Positions 1-8,461 of a stretch of DNA of 64,000 nt are shown here, in pieces. A program made the translations under genes and the position numbers. The stretch is from Chitinophaga sancti (GTDB lineage Bacteria > Bacteroidota > Bacteroidia > Chitinophagales > Chitinophagaceae): assembly GCF_034087045.1 (NCBI RefSeq), contig NZ_CP139247.1, positions 4,614,001 to 4,678,000 on the forward strand, given 5' to 3'. The notes under the pieces were generated by a model, which had not been told where the DNA came from, made no database searches, and saw only the letters and a program-made list of their open reading frames with translations. Within the stretch, counting starts at the first letter, position 1. Each line of letters opens with the position of its first letter.

Positions 1-66
1 GAAATCATTATTTATCATATATGGGATCATTGTTTTCACTATTAAACAAGATGTACATTCATATTG
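1..66 (+). promoter_or_regulatory. Duplicated hsp20 upstream region, copy 1
   Basis: This flank matches 63771-63836, upstream of the second hsp20, without gaps: 51 of 66 positions are identical by eye. Conserved cores are GAAATCA, GGATCATTGTTT and ACAAGATGTA. The match begins at the first base of the window, so it may extend further left. The block ends about 50 bases before the start codon and probably contains the promoter and an activator site. No FixK-type dyad is present in it. Confidence 0.55.
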
Positions 67-104
67 TTAACTAACCAATTACAATCCCCAATAATATTAA
101 AAAC

Positions 105-112
105 AAGGAGGT
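105..112 (+). promoter_or_regulatory. Strong Shine-Dalgarno sequence of hsp20
   Basis: AAGGAGGT lies four bases before the ATG at 117. A full anti-SD complement is unusual in Bacteroidota, where most genes, including nearly all others here, lack one. The same octamer occurs at 63899-63906 before the second hsp20. Confidence 0.7.
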
Positions 113-116
113 AACT

Positions 117-548
117 ATGTCTAAGGAATTAACCAAGGCAGCTCCTGTCGTGCCTGCCGTCTTCAATGAATACATTAAACCCTGGATAGATTTCTTTGAT
201 TTTAATGGCGGCAGAATCATTACTGCTACCGTTCCGGCTGTAAATATTACAGAAGAAAAAAATAAGTTTAAACTGACCGTTGCAGCACCGGGAATGAACA
301 AAGAAGACTTTAAGATTGGCATTGAAGGTGATGTGCTGACAATCAGCGCAGATACCGAAGAAAAGGAAGAAACCCCTGCCAGACAGGAGTATAATTACAG
401 CAGCTTCTCCAGGAGCTTCAGACTGCCAGCGAGTGTAGTCAAAGATAGAGTGGAAGCAAAATACAATAATGGTATCCTGAAATTATACCTGCCTAAGACA
501 GAAGAGGCCCGTAGGGCATATGGTACAATGCATATAGGTATTCAGTAA
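117..548 (+). CDS. hsp20: Small heat shock protein, Hsp20/alpha-crystallin family
   Basis: ATP-independent holdase chaperone that binds unfolding proteins in the cytoplasm. The 143 residues hold an alpha-crystallin domain from about 38 to 128, including the APGM..EDF strand (57-65) and the NNGILKL motif (118-123 region), followed by a short tail with an I-G-I motif (140-142), the type used to lock oligomers. The ATG at 117 is fixed by the strong Shine-Dalgarno sequence. A near-duplicate starts at 63911 and a more distant paralogue is at 35222. Its promoter resembles that of the 63911 copy, so the two are probably co-regulated with the stress island at the other end of the window. Confidence 0.95.
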   Translation: MSKELTKAAPVVPAVFNEYIKPWIDFFDFNGGRIITATVPAVNITEEKNKFKLTVAAPGMNKEDFKIGIEGDVLTISADTEEKEETPARQEYNYSSFSRSFRLPASVVKDRVEAKYNNGILKLYLPKTEEARRAYGTMHIGIQ

Positions 549-600
549 TGAATCGAAAGTTGTATCAAAAGTAATTCAGTGTGTTCACTCGTTTTTTTAT

Positions 601-638
601 AAAGCTGTTCCAGACTTAGGGTTGGAACAGCTTTTTTG
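601..638 (+). terminator. Intrinsic terminator after hsp20
   Basis: AAAGCTGTTCCA (601-612) pairs with TGGAACAGCTTT (623-634) around a 10-base loop, and the T-run continues on the + strand. It lies 52 bases after the hsp20 stop. Confidence 0.85.
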
Positions 639-695
639 TGTTGCCAACCGGTGTGATATCGGTGAAGGTTTAATACCATCTCATTACCATAAGTA

Positions 696-746
696 CATTA
701 AAAGTACATTTCTATATCAATTCGATATTGAGGTGTACTTTTAATG
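696..746. repeat. Nested inverted repeat in intergenic space
   Basis: CATTAAAAGTACA (696-708) is the exact reverse complement of 734-746. Inside it ATATC (714-718) pairs with GATAT (724-728). A further TTACCA/TGGTAA pair (684-689 and 764-769) lies outside. The arms are AT-rich and no T-run follows, so it is not an ordinary terminator. It sits 90 bases before the next gene and could be an operator pair, a leader hairpin or a remnant of a miniature element. Confidence 0.5.
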
Positions 747-835
747 GCGTATTAATACTCAATTGGTAACGGAGTTGTGCTATAGTTCCGACCTAAGTTG
801 TAATATTATTCCTGTAACCTTAAAAATTGTTTGTT

Positions 836-1375
836 ATGGCGATTGTTAAAGACAACATACTTCTTCAGGTTGTTCGGGGTACACTCGGCGATCAAATCAC
901 GATTTACGAAAGGAACGGGCAGATTATTATGGCGAAAAAACGCGGCCCGTCAAAGAAAAAACCAACAAAGAAACAGCTGGAAGCCAGGTATAAAATGCAG
1001 GTAGCAGCGGCGTATGCGCGGGTGATCCTCCAGGACCCGGAAATAAAGGCGTATTATAAGTCGCTGGCCGGCCCCGGACAGAATGCTTATAATATGGCTG
1101 TAAAGGATGCTTATAAGTCTCCTGAGGTGCAGGATATCCGGTTTGAAGACACAACTGTGGTCGTGCCGGCAAAAGACGAATTCAGGGTAGCAGAAGTGGA
1201 TGTACGGGTGGTTGATGCTGCGGGTGACATCCTGGAAAGAGGAAAGGCGATTTTGGGCAGGAATGGGGTGGATTGGTATTATAAGGCAGCCAGTTTACCG
1301 GCAGGAGGTAAGGTAGTCGTTGTAGCGGTCGATTTGCCCGGAAATGAGACGGTCAGGGAGGTGAAACTGGAATAA
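836..1375 (+). CDS. Conserved hypothetical protein of unknown function
   Basis: A 179-residue protein without signal peptide or membrane segment. The first 50 residues alternate Gly-containing strands with a basic Lys/Arg/Pro stretch (MAKKRGPSKKKPTKK); the middle is helical (KMQVAAAYARVILQDPEIKAYY, then an AYN...DAYKSPEV segment); the end is beta-rich with a DWYYKA motif and a final VDLPGNETVREV. This layout resembles hypothetical proteins I remember as common in Bacteroidota, none with a known role. I prefer the ATG at 836; an in-frame TTG lies 9 bases upstream. It stands alone and converges with the LysR gene. Confidence 0.75.
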   Translation: MAIVKDNILLQVVRGTLGDQITIYERNGQIIMAKKRGPSKKKPTKKQLEARYKMQVAAAYARVILQDPEIKAYYKSLAGPGQNAYNMAVKDAYKSPEVQDIRFEDTTVVVPAKDEFRVAEVDVRVVDAAGDILERGKAILGRNGVDWYYKAASLPAGGKVVVVAVDLPGNETVREVKLE

Positions 1376-1384
1376 TCTGACCTC

Positions 1385-2275
1385 CTATTTTGGATTGAAT
1401 TCCTTTGCGCCATCTTTCAGGATCTTATTAAATGCCATTAGTGCATGTTTTCTGTAATACTTCGCAGAAAACACAATAGTCGCATGTCTTTTAAAATCAC
1501 TATGCTGAATGGGTATCGCCCGTAAAGCAGGAAATCCAAATAATGAGCTATTCATTAAAACCGTACACCAGTTTTTAGTGTCGGCCAACTGCAGGAGCGT
1601 ATTGATATCATTCACTTCCATATCTATATTCAATTGCACCCCTGTTTCTGCCACTACCTTGTCAAATAACTGGCGAATGCTGAAACCTGCTGATGGCAAA
1701 GCCAGTGTTAGTCCACCGATCTCCGTCAGTTTGATTTTTTTATTACCAGCCATCTGATGGCTTTCATGCGTGATCAATGATAGATTGGCTATAAATAACC
1801 GATGTATTTCCAGTTGCCCGTCATCATTGGTTTCCATAAATGACAACATACAATCTACTGTCCCTTTGTCCAGTTTCTGTAACAACTCGTTAGTGGATCC
1901 GAATATGATATTGACTACAATCTGGGGGTACATGCTCCTGAAAGTTGGTAATGCTTTTACCAGCAAGGCAGACAATCCATAAGTGCTCCCTATATTCAGT
2001 ACCCCGGTTTTCAGGTCTATCAGGTCATTCAAAACCTGCTGCCCTTCTGTTGCCTGCATCACGGTCTTATATGCATGAGGCAAAAAAAGATTTCCCGCTT
2101 CGGTTAATCGTATCCGTTTTCCCAGTCTGTCGAATAACAAAACCCCCAGTGTATTTTCCAGCTGCTTGATCTGCTGCGAAAGGGTACTTTGCGTAATGTA
2201 CAATTCATTGGCCGCATCTGTAAAGTTTTGTAATTCTGCTGCCCGGATAAAGTATTTTAATTGCCTCAGTTCCAT
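1385..2275 (-). CDS. LysR-family transcriptional regulator
   Basis: A 296-residue activator/repressor of usual LysR length. The winged helix-turn-helix occupies residues 1-60 (starts MELRQLKYFIRAAE; the recognition region TQSTLSQQIKQLE is clear), followed by a linker helix and a two-lobed effector-binding domain from about 90 to 290. The effector cannot be read from sequence. It is transcribed divergently from the gene at 2366 with about 90 bases between them, the usual arrangement in which a LysR protein controls both itself and its neighbour. Confidence 0.93.
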   Translation of the reverse strand: MELRQLKYFIRAAELQNFTDAANELYITQSTLSQQIKQLENTLGVLLFDRLGKRIRLTEAGNLFLPHAYKTVMQATEGQQVLNDLIDLKTGVLNIGSTYGLSALLVKALPTFRSMYPQIVVNIIFGSTNELLQKLDKGTVDCMLSFMETNDDGQLEIHRLFIANLSLITHESHQMAGNKKIKLTEIGGLTLALPSAGFSIRQLFDKVVAETGVQLNIDMEVNDINTLLQLADTKNWCTVLMNSSLFGFPALRAIPIQHSDFKRHATIVFSAKYYRKHALMAFNKILKDGAKEFNPK

Positions 2276-2365
2276 AATCGAAAGTTACGATTTACAAAAT
2301 AGAAAAAATGAGTTTATCCGGACCATTTATTCTTCGCAGCTTTGTATCAACAAAAACGAATGATC

Positions 2366-2923
2366 ATGGAAATCACACAAACACCTGAAAATGCATTGTC
2401 TGCCTCTGTAGTAAGCGCCATTATCAATGCCCCTATTGAGAAAGTAAATATTGCTGACTGGTTATTAAATTTACCTGATGCGGAATATCAACGTTGTTCA
2501 ATCAATCACATTGCAGCAGGTGTTACTACTACTTTTGACGGAACTCCGATGTCTATTAATGTAGAGACCATTGGGAATGCGCTGGTAGTACAGCATTATG
2601 TAGCTACAGTAGCTCAACCGGATTACTGCCGTATGTTGTCTGTTTCTGATACGATCACTGCCAGTGGAAAATCAAAAGTGCAGGTGTTGTGGGAGCTTAG
2701 AGCAGAACGCATTGACGATCTGACCTGTCGGTATACAAATACAATTCATGCTACGGCTACGCCTGAATTTATGGCTTTTATAAAAGAACATGGAATTAGT
2801 CTTGCCGCAGCGGCACAGGCAAGGCAGGAGGCATCTGATGCGCATAATAGGGAAGAAACCCCCAATTTTGCAAAGAGTATTGAGAATAAAGCATTGTATG
2901 GACAGTATAATTTGCCTTTTTAA
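2366..2923 (+). CDS. Hypothetical protein, possible SRPBCC/cyclase-like fold
   Basis: A 185-residue cytoplasmic protein, probably the target of the divergent LysR regulator. The middle is a series of beta strands (VTTTFDGTPMSINVETIGNALVVQHY, then SKVQVLWELRAERIDDLTCRYTNTI) followed by helices and a tail rich in charged residues (HNREETPNFAKSIENKALYG). That pattern suggests a small ligand-binding barrel such as SRPBCC, but I do not recognise a catalytic motif. The ATG at 2366 is chosen; another ATG lies at 2360 and a TTG at 2342. Confidence 0.7.
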   Translation: MEITQTPENALSASVVSAIINAPIEKVNIADWLLNLPDAEYQRCSINHIAAGVTTTFDGTPMSINVETIGNALVVQHYVATVAQPDYCRMLSVSDTITASGKSKVQVLWELRAERIDDLTCRYTNTIHATATPEFMAFIKEHGISLAAAAQARQEASDAHNREETPNFAKSIENKALYGQYNLPF

Positions 2924-3042
2924 CCTGGTTATTGACTGAGCAACTAATGGCCGGCGGTTGGTATGCAGGAACTGAGAACGTTTGCGCCGGAATACAGCTT
3001 CCTTATAAGCCGTAATTGATTTACAGGAAATATCTAACAATA

Positions 3043-3078
3043 AATGTTTGCGGGTGAACAACTCCACCCGCAAACATT
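3043..3078. terminator. Bidirectional terminator between convergent genes
   Basis: AATGTTTGCGGGTG (3043-3056) and CACCCGCAAACATT (3065-3078) form a perfect 14-bp stem with an 8-base loop, reaching the stop codon of the minus-strand gene. A/T runs flank it on both sides. Confidence 0.75.
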
Positions 3079-4273
3079 ATTTAAACTTCAGATTCAGCGA
3101 AACAATATTCGCCTGCAATCCATTAGTTTGCGTATAATGCCCATACCTCAATTCCAGCATATTAAAATGCTGCCAGCCAAACACCCCATGTGGAGGCATC
3201 ATACGTATTCCTGCACCAAAGAAATGACTGTCAAAACCAGACAAATCATAATTGCTGGTATAATATTCATCCGCACTGGTATGCGCCTGGTAGCCTGCAA
3301 AGTATTTTGTACCCACCTGATGATTATACCTGTAAAAAGGCGTAACCGAATAAAAAGGAGACAACTTCACAGAGGTCTCAAGACTCGCAGTATGTGCGGT
3401 GATGCTCCAGTTATCATGGTAATACCGATAATATCCTCTCAGTACTACTTTATCACCCAGGAAATAATTTGCCCGTAACCCTAACGGTATCTTCAGCCTG
3501 CTATCTGGTAATTTCTCCACATGCACACTATTATCATTGAAATACACCCTATGAAATGGTAAGCCAAGATATCCGGATTGATAGATGACATCCATCAAAA
3601 ACATCAGCTGGAACCGGGAGTTGACAATCTGGGACCAGGACACGCTGCCGCTATAGGTTTTCCTTCCTGCCGTAGCGTAGTCTTCATGTTCTCCATTTCC
3701 GCCTCCATCTGTTCTCAATTCTATGGGATATATCAGTTTCAGGTTGTCCTGGTAGGTTTGCAGTTTAAGCGAAAATTCTCCCATTTTATTATGTGTCTTC
3801 TGTGCAAACAACAGGCTTGCACCGATGGACTGATAGTCAAATTCATGAGAGAAAGAAACCCCTGCACCTACAGTCGTCCCATTTTTATTCTCCATTTCCC
3901 AGGATACAGACGGGTAAAACCGCGTATCAGCAGAAGAGGCAGAAGAAATCGTTTTAGGATCTATCTTGTCAGACGAAGCAGAAGTGTAGTGATCAATTCC
4001 CAGTTCTACATTCCAGGTATGCTTACGATCACGTTTGTCATATTTGGAAAGTGTGACCTGTATGGAATTGGACAGATCTGTTAGGTTTTGTGTGCCAATA
4101 CCACCTGTCACCGCTGCATGATCACCATCCTGGTGGTAGTAGCTGGAAATGATATTTACTTCTTCCAGTTGTAATTTCCGGTTTTTGTAGGTGCCGGAAT
4201 CGGCAGGCGTTTGAGCATGCGCATACAATATACCTGCGAACATTGCCAGTATAGCGAGGTTCAGTTTTTTCAT
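3077..4273 (-). CDS. DUF3570-type outer membrane beta-barrel protein
   Basis: A 398-residue exported protein. Residues 1-20 are a signal peptide (MKKLNLAILAMFAGILYAHA, then QTPAD). The rest alternates polar/aromatic strands typical of a beta-barrel (for example RGYYRYYHDNWSITAHTASLET) and ends in an aromatic-type final strand (NIVSLNLKFK). Last gene of a four-gene operon with thioredoxin, ApbE and the small DUF4266 lipoprotein; that set is conserved in many bacteria but has no agreed function. The family assignment rests on this context and the barrel pattern. Confidence 0.85.
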   Translation of the reverse strand: MKKLNLAILAMFAGILYAHAQTPADSGTYKNRKLQLEEVNIISSYYHQDGDHAAVTGGIGTQNLTDLSNSIQVTLSKYDKRDRKHTWNVELGIDHYTSASSDKIDPKTISSASSADTRFYPSVSWEMENKNGTTVGAGVSFSHEFDYQSIGASLLFAQKTHNKMGEFSLKLQTYQDNLKLIYPIELRTDGGGNGEHEDYATAGRKTYSGSVSWSQIVNSRFQLMFLMDVIYQSGYLGLPFHRVYFNDNSVHVEKLPDSRLKIPLGLRANYFLGDKVVLRGYYRYYHDNWSITAHTASLETSVKLSPFYSVTPFYRYNHQVGTKYFAGYQAHTSADEYYTSNYDLSGFDSHFFGAGIRMMPPHGVFGWQHFNMLELRYGHYTQTNGLQANIVSLNLKFK

Positions 4274-4282
4274 ATAGCTTGT

Positions 4283-4507
4283 TTAGTTACAACCACATCC
4301 ACCGCCACTTTTAGCTCCATTAGCCCCGGAGGCACCTTCCCGGTAAGATTCGAAACTCAATTCTGTTTTTTCCACCTTGCGGTTGCCCAGCGTCATCTCA
4401 CCATCATTCAGGCGATTCTTCTGGTATTCTTTCACGGTTGTACAGGAGGCCAGTAGGATCGCGGTGATGCTACCCAGCACTATTAGCGTACAGGTTGTTT
4501 TGATCAT
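4283..4507 (-). CDS. DUF4266 small lipoprotein with Gly/Cys tail
   Basis: A 74-residue lipoprotein. The signal peptide ends at the lipobox LASC, giving Cys22 as the lipidated residue. The mature part contains SFESYREGASGANGAKS and ends in GGGCGCN, the signature of DUF4266. The start ATG overlaps the stop of the upstream apbE gene by four bases, implying translational coupling. The EGASGANG segment resembles the site (D-G-x-S/T-G-A-T) at which ApbE attaches FMN to Ser/Thr, which makes this peptide a candidate ApbE substrate. That is inference; the last position is Asn, not Thr/Ser. Confidence 0.85.
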   Translation of the reverse strand: MIKTTCTLIVLGSITAILLASCTTVKEYQKNRLNDGEMTLGNRKVEKTELSFESYREGASGANGAKSGGGCGCN

Positions 4508-5460
4508 TGCAGTTGGATATTATCTGAAGTAAATAATTTATTCTGGTTGTCGACGATGATGCAGGCAATCTGTTTAATCTGGTTAATCATATTCAGGCCG
4601 GCCCTGATGCCCATGATCATCACGGGGGTGGCCATGGCATCTGCTATTTCAGCATTGGTGCTGATAATGGATACACTTTTGATACCGGTGACAGGTAGTC
4701 CTGTTTTCGGATCAATGGTATGTGAATACTTTTTCCCTTTTATGATTACATATTTCTCATAATTGCCGGAGGTAGCAATTGCCTGATCAGAGATGTTGAG
4801 ATAAGAGAAGGGATGGTGCGTACTATCGGGATCTGCAATACCTACGGTCCAGGGCGTACCATCCGGTTGTGTGCCCCAGGCAGTCAGATCCCCTGCAGCA
4901 TTGACGATGCCGCTGTGTACCCCTCTCTGGCGCAACAGTTGCTTCGCACATTCTGCGGCATACCCTTTTCCTATACCCCCAAAACCAATACGCATGCCCT
5001 TCTTTAGGAGCATGACTTCATTGGAGGCAGGGTTGACCATTATATTCCGGTAATCGATCAGCTTTACCATCTCCCGGGCAATATCCGGATCGGGTAATGC
5101 AGTCATTTGCTGATCGAAATTCCACAGACTTTTATCTACAGATCCGTAACTCAGGTCAAATGCGCCTTGTGTAATACGGGATATTTTAGCTGCCCGCAAA
5201 ATTAATTCGCAGACTTCCCTATCTACTACTACAGGCTGCATACCGGCATTCCGGTTGATCAGGGACGTCTGACTTTCTTCATTAAAGGTGGTGAGCAGGC
5301 GTTCAATACGACGTATTTCTTCAATGGCAGCATGAATGTGGGCCGAGGCTTTTTGCTCATTATCGCATACAACCGTGAGCTCAAAACGGTTGCCCATGAG
5401 TTTCAGTACCTTTCTGTATACCTGTTCTGTCAGGCATACAACATCATTTTCCTGTTGCAT
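4504..5460 (-). CDS. apbE: FAD:protein FMN transferase, ApbE family
   Basis: Transfers the FMN moiety of FAD to a Ser/Thr of a target protein using Mg2+. Family motifs are present: GFGGIGKGYAAE (flavin binding), SHTIDPKTGLPV and the metal-binding ADAMATPVMIMG near the end. From the ATG at 5460 it has 318 residues, a normal length; a TTG at 5487 would extend it but overlap the thioredoxin gene by 44 bases. No signal peptide or lipobox is visible, unlike most Gram-negative ApbE proteins, so where it acts is unclear although its three operon partners are exported. No canonical ApbE substrate (NqrC, RnfG) is encoded nearby. Confidence 0.92.
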   Translation of the reverse strand: MQQENDVVCLTEQVYRKVLKLMGNRFELTVVCDNEQKASAHIHAAIEEIRRIERLLTTFNEESQTSLINRNAGMQPVVVDREVCELILRAAKISRITQGAFDLSYGSVDKSLWNFDQQMTALPDPDIAREMVKLIDYRNIMVNPASNEVMLLKKGMRIGFGGIGKGYAAECAKQLLRQRGVHSGIVNAAGDLTAWGTQPDGTPWTVGIADPDSTHHPFSYLNISDQAIATSGNYEKYVIIKGKKYSHTIDPKTGLPVTGIKSVSIISTNAEIADAMATPVMIMGIRAGLNMINQIKQIACIIVDNQNKLFTSDNIQLQ

Positions 5461-5887
5461 GGAAGGTGTTTTTAAGCTGATCGACAAAACCTTCAGGTGT
5501 AGTATTGGGAACCCCTTCCCAGGTCTTTAATACCTTGCCATTTTCGTCGAGTAACAGTGTGTAAGGGAAATGACCTTCGGGATTATATTTGTCCGCCAGG
5601 GTATCATTTCGTTTTTGTTGTTCCTTACTCAACTGGTTCTTTTTTGAACGGGGGAAATCTGCGTTAAGTAGTACTAATTGCTGATCGGCAAAGGTTAGAA
5701 AGGCAGTATTATTAAAAAATTCATTTTTAAGCCGGATACAAGGACCACACCAGTCAGATCCTGAAAAGTTTAATAGAATCAGGTGATGATTGTTCACCGC
5801 TGTCTGTCTGGCCTTTTCAAAATCTGTTTCCCACACGGGTGTGGTAAATGTCCATAGGCATGACAATGCAATTAACAGTACTTTCAT
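5444..5887 (-). CDS. Exported thioredoxin-fold protein
   Basis: A 147-residue periplasmic thiol-disulfide protein. A signal peptide (MKVLLIALSCLWTFTTPVW) precedes a thioredoxin fold with the active site SDWCGPC, Cys47 and Cys50. The ending PNTTPEGFVDQLKN fits the last helix. First gene of the operon with apbE, DUF4266 and DUF3570; it overlaps the apbE start by 17 bases. A plausible role is keeping Cys residues of the partner proteins, such as the GCGC tail of the lipoprotein, reduced. That is inferred from context only. Confidence 0.9.
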   Translation of the reverse strand: MKVLLIALSCLWTFTTPVWETDFEKARQTAVNNHHLILLNFSGSDWCGPCIRLKNEFFNNTAFLTFADQQLVLLNADFPRSKKNQLSKEQQKRNDTLADKYNPEGHFPYTLLLDENGKVLKTWEGVPNTTPEGFVDQLKNTFHATGK

Positions 5888-6149
5888 ATTATTAGTGCCA
5901 TTTTGCTTCCTTATCTTATGGCGATACGAAGTAAATAGATATGGTGTGAAAAGGTTGTTAAAGTGTTGATTTTAAGATAATTTTAAGATATTTATTTTTG
6001 GCATATGAAGCCTTGTTTTGTAAGCTGTAAATAGCTGACAATCACTTGGGATTTTACAAAGGTGAGGGGAGATTCTGTAGAGATTCTGAAAATTCTTTTT
6101 ATATACAGAGAGAATAGGAACCCTGGTGGGATATTATCATTAGTGATTA

Positions 6150-7076
6150 CTAACTGAACGACTCCCGAAATGCCATCGGTGACATTCCCGTTTTCGCTTT
6201 GAAAATTCTACTAAATGATTGCGGATGCTCAAATCCCAGTTCGTAAGCGATCTCACTAACTGACAATGTTGTTGTTGATATCCGTTCCCTTGCTACCTCA
6301 ATCATTTTATCCTGAATATGCTGCTGGGTATTGCGCCCCGTTGCTATAGTCAACAATGAACTGAGATAATTGCGTGAAAGATGCAATTGGTCGGCGATCT
6401 GCTGTACTGTGGGCACGCCTGAAGTGAGAAGGTTTGTACTGGAAAATGCTTCTTTCAGCAGATCGTCTAATCGTTCCAATACCTGATGATTCGCAATGTT
6501 ACGTGTCAGGAATTGCCTGTGATAAAAACGGTCGGCGTAGTTGAGTAAAGCTTCCACATGGTTGATAATAATATGCTGACTAAACTGATCCATATTGGCC
6601 TGGTATTCCTGCCGGATGTTTTGAAGAATGCTTACGATGGTCGCTTCTTCCTTGTCAGATAAGAACAGTGCTTCGTTCACTGAATAGCCGAAGTATTCAT
6701 ATCTTTTGATATCCTTTGCCAGTGGGGTGTGCCAGAGAAAGTCAGGATGGATCAGGAGCATCCATCCCTTTACTTCATTGGTGTCACCTGCCGCATCCTG
6801 CCCCATGCCAAATACCTGTCCGGGAGACATGAAATAGAGAACGCCTTCGTCAAAGTCATAACGATGTTGTCCGTATTTCAGATTAAGATTGAAATTCCGT
6901 TTGAGCGCGATCACATAAAAGTCAAATACCATGGATTTGGAGACTTCCAGAAACTCAGCATTGACAGCTGTTAATTCCAGCACACTGATGGATGGGTGCA
7001 TGGGTGGCGGGAATTTCCTGAGTCGATGTAGTTCGCTGATGGAACGGATGCGGACAGGTGATGTGTTTTTCATCAT
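6150..7076 (-). CDS. AraC-family transcriptional regulator
   Basis: A 308-residue regulator with an N-terminal cupin-like sensor region (about 30-190) and the C-terminal AraC double helix-turn-helix (about 215-305), including VQQIADQLHLSRNYLSSLL and the signature VSEIAYELGFEHPQSFSRIFKAKTG. Two start codons are adjacent (7076 and 7073). It lies upstream of, and on the same strand as, the thioredoxin operon, but about 260 bases away; its next neighbour upstream is the SnoaL-like gene, a type of enzyme AraC proteins often control. Confidence 0.92.
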   Translation of the reverse strand: MMKNTSPVRIRSISELHRLRKFPPPMHPSISVLELTAVNAEFLEVSKSMVFDFYVIALKRNFNLNLKYGQHRYDFDEGVLYFMSPGQVFGMGQDAAGDTNEVKGWMLLIHPDFLWHTPLAKDIKRYEYFGYSVNEALFLSDKEEATIVSILQNIRQEYQANMDQFSQHIIINHVEALLNYADRFYHRQFLTRNIANHQVLERLDDLLKEAFSSTNLLTSGVPTVQQIADQLHLSRNYLSSLLTIATGRNTQQHIQDKMIEVARERISTTTLSVSEIAYELGFEHPQSFSRIFKAKTGMSPMAFRESFS

Positions 7077-7147
7077 TTAAAGCTACGTAGTTTAACGGCT
7101 TTTAAATTTGTTACAGGCAGAAAGGTGCATGTATTTTTGTAAACCTA

Positions 7148-7558
7148 TCAATGGCCTTTCAACTTGCCTAACGCCATCCCAAAATCGCTCTGTACCCAAT
7201 GCTCTGCATACTTTCCATCTTCTATCCTGATAATTTCAATTGCTTCAAAGGTAATCGGCTCACCTGTTGCTGCGATCCCAAATAAATTCCCGCTATGGGT
7301 ACCGCTGATCAACTTATGTGTAACTACCAGGTCATTTTCTGCAATCTGCCGTAATTTAGTCACTTTAATGTTTGATAACCCCGTATGCAATGCATGCAAA
7401 AAGTGATGAAAGCTGTCTTTCCCATTTGGCGTGCCCGGTTCGGCTGCATGGTTAATCACCTGGTCGGATACGAGTTCATCCATCGCAACGGTGTTATTTT
7501 GTTCAATACAGACAGTGTCAAAATGCGAGATGAGGGCCTTGTTTTTTTCTACATTCAT
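7148..7558 (-). CDS. SnoaL/NTF2-like ester-cyclase family protein
   Basis: A 136-residue protein of the SnoaL-like polyketide cyclase fold. The family pattern is clear: VSDQVINHAAEPG, then GKDSFHHFLHALHTGLSNIKV, VVTHKLISGTHSGNLFGIAATGEPITFEAIEIIRIEDGKYAEHWVQSD. Most relatives in Bacteroidota have no known substrate. The ATG at 7558 is preferred over an in-frame TTG at 7579. It may form a transcription unit with the AraC gene 70 bases downstream. Confidence 0.85.
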   Translation of the reverse strand: MNVEKNKALISHFDTVCIEQNNTVAMDELVSDQVINHAAEPGTPNGKDSFHHFLHALHTGLSNIKVTKLRQIAENDLVVTHKLISGTHSGNLFGIAATGEPITFEAIEIIRIEDGKYAEHWVQSDFGMALGKLKGH

Positions 7559-7652
7559 GATTATGAAATTTGATAACAAAGGTCAGGTTCTGATAGTAGA
7601 TGGAGGTAACCGGATGTAAGGAGATTGTAACCGGATGTATGAATGTAATAAA

Positions 7653-7713
7653 AATTAAAAGAGGATGTATCTAAATTAGATACACCCTCTTTTAATTCGG
7701 ATACCTGATGGAG
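7653..7713. repeat. Structured intergenic repeat, copy A
   Basis: A 21-bp stem (7653-7673 with 7677-7697, one mismatch) is followed by CGGATACCTGATGGAG. Copy B at 11941-12010 has a different stem sequence of the same shape, with paired changes, and the same tail. Both copies lie on the 3' side of a minus-strand gene. It probably also works as the terminator of the outer membrane protein gene at 7787. Confidence 0.65.
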
Positions 7714-7786
7714 CCAGATTCTTTTTTATGCGTTTCTCAGGAGTTTCATTTATTAATGAGTTCCTCTTTTTTACAATAACTTTTTA

Positions 7787-8461
7787 TTAGAAACCACCGA
7801 AGCTAATTCCCACTGTATATGCCTTTACAGCATAAGTATTATTGGATTTGAATATATCGTTCAGCGCATAAGTACCAAATATGGCATAGTTGCCCCAACC
7901 AATCCTCGCTGTACCTGCAAACCGGATGGTGTTAAACCAGTACTTGCTGCTTTCCACTTCTGTAACGTTGTGGCCTGTCTGGTTATTGACTAAACGTGTA
8001 TGTGCATTCAGGAGATAACCTGTTTTTACACCCACACCCACTTTGAAACCTTTGTTGAGATCGTCCTTGCGTTGATGGAAACGCAGTTCCAACGGAATTT
8101 CAAGGTAAGTAGTCGCCATCTTGGAATGCTTGTAATTATCTGATGCTGTTCTGGATGGTGATGTCGTATTGGTGATATCAATCTTTTCTTTACTAAAGTA
8201 GTAATGATCAGAACCTACTCCTAAACCGGCACCGAGACTGAATTTACTTTCGCTCAAAGGAATATCATACATGAGCGCGACATTGAGGGTTCTGTTAAAG
8301 CCCATATGAAGGGAAGAGGCACCGGTACCGTTCATATTCACATAACCAGCCTGGATTACCAGGTAATCTGTTGATTTCGCAACAGCACTCTTCAGTGTGC
8401 TTTGGGCGAAGGTTGTGTATGAAATACTGAGTAACCCAAATGCTAAGATGATTTTCTTCAT
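7787..8461 (-). CDS. Outer membrane beta-barrel protein
   Basis: A 224-residue exported protein. A signal peptide (MKKIILAFGLLSISYTTFAQ) precedes short amphipathic strands with Gly turns (ALMYDIPLSESKFSLGAGLGVGS; ATTYLEIPLELRFHQRKD; GFKVGVGVKTGYLL) and a C-terminal AYTVGISFGGF strand. The pattern is that of the PorT/OmpW-like small barrels frequent in Bacteroidota. Function unknown. It stands alone, with a structured repeat downstream. Confidence 0.85.
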   Translation of the reverse strand: MKKIILAFGLLSISYTTFAQSTLKSAVAKSTDYLVIQAGYVNMNGTGASSLHMGFNRTLNVALMYDIPLSESKFSLGAGLGVGSDHYYFSKEKIDITNTTSPSRTASDNYKHSKMATTYLEIPLELRFHQRKDDLNKGFKVGVGVKTGYLLNAHTRLVNNQTGHNVTEVESSKYWFNTIRFAGTARIGWGNYAIFGTYALNDIFKSNNTYAVKAYTVGISFGGF

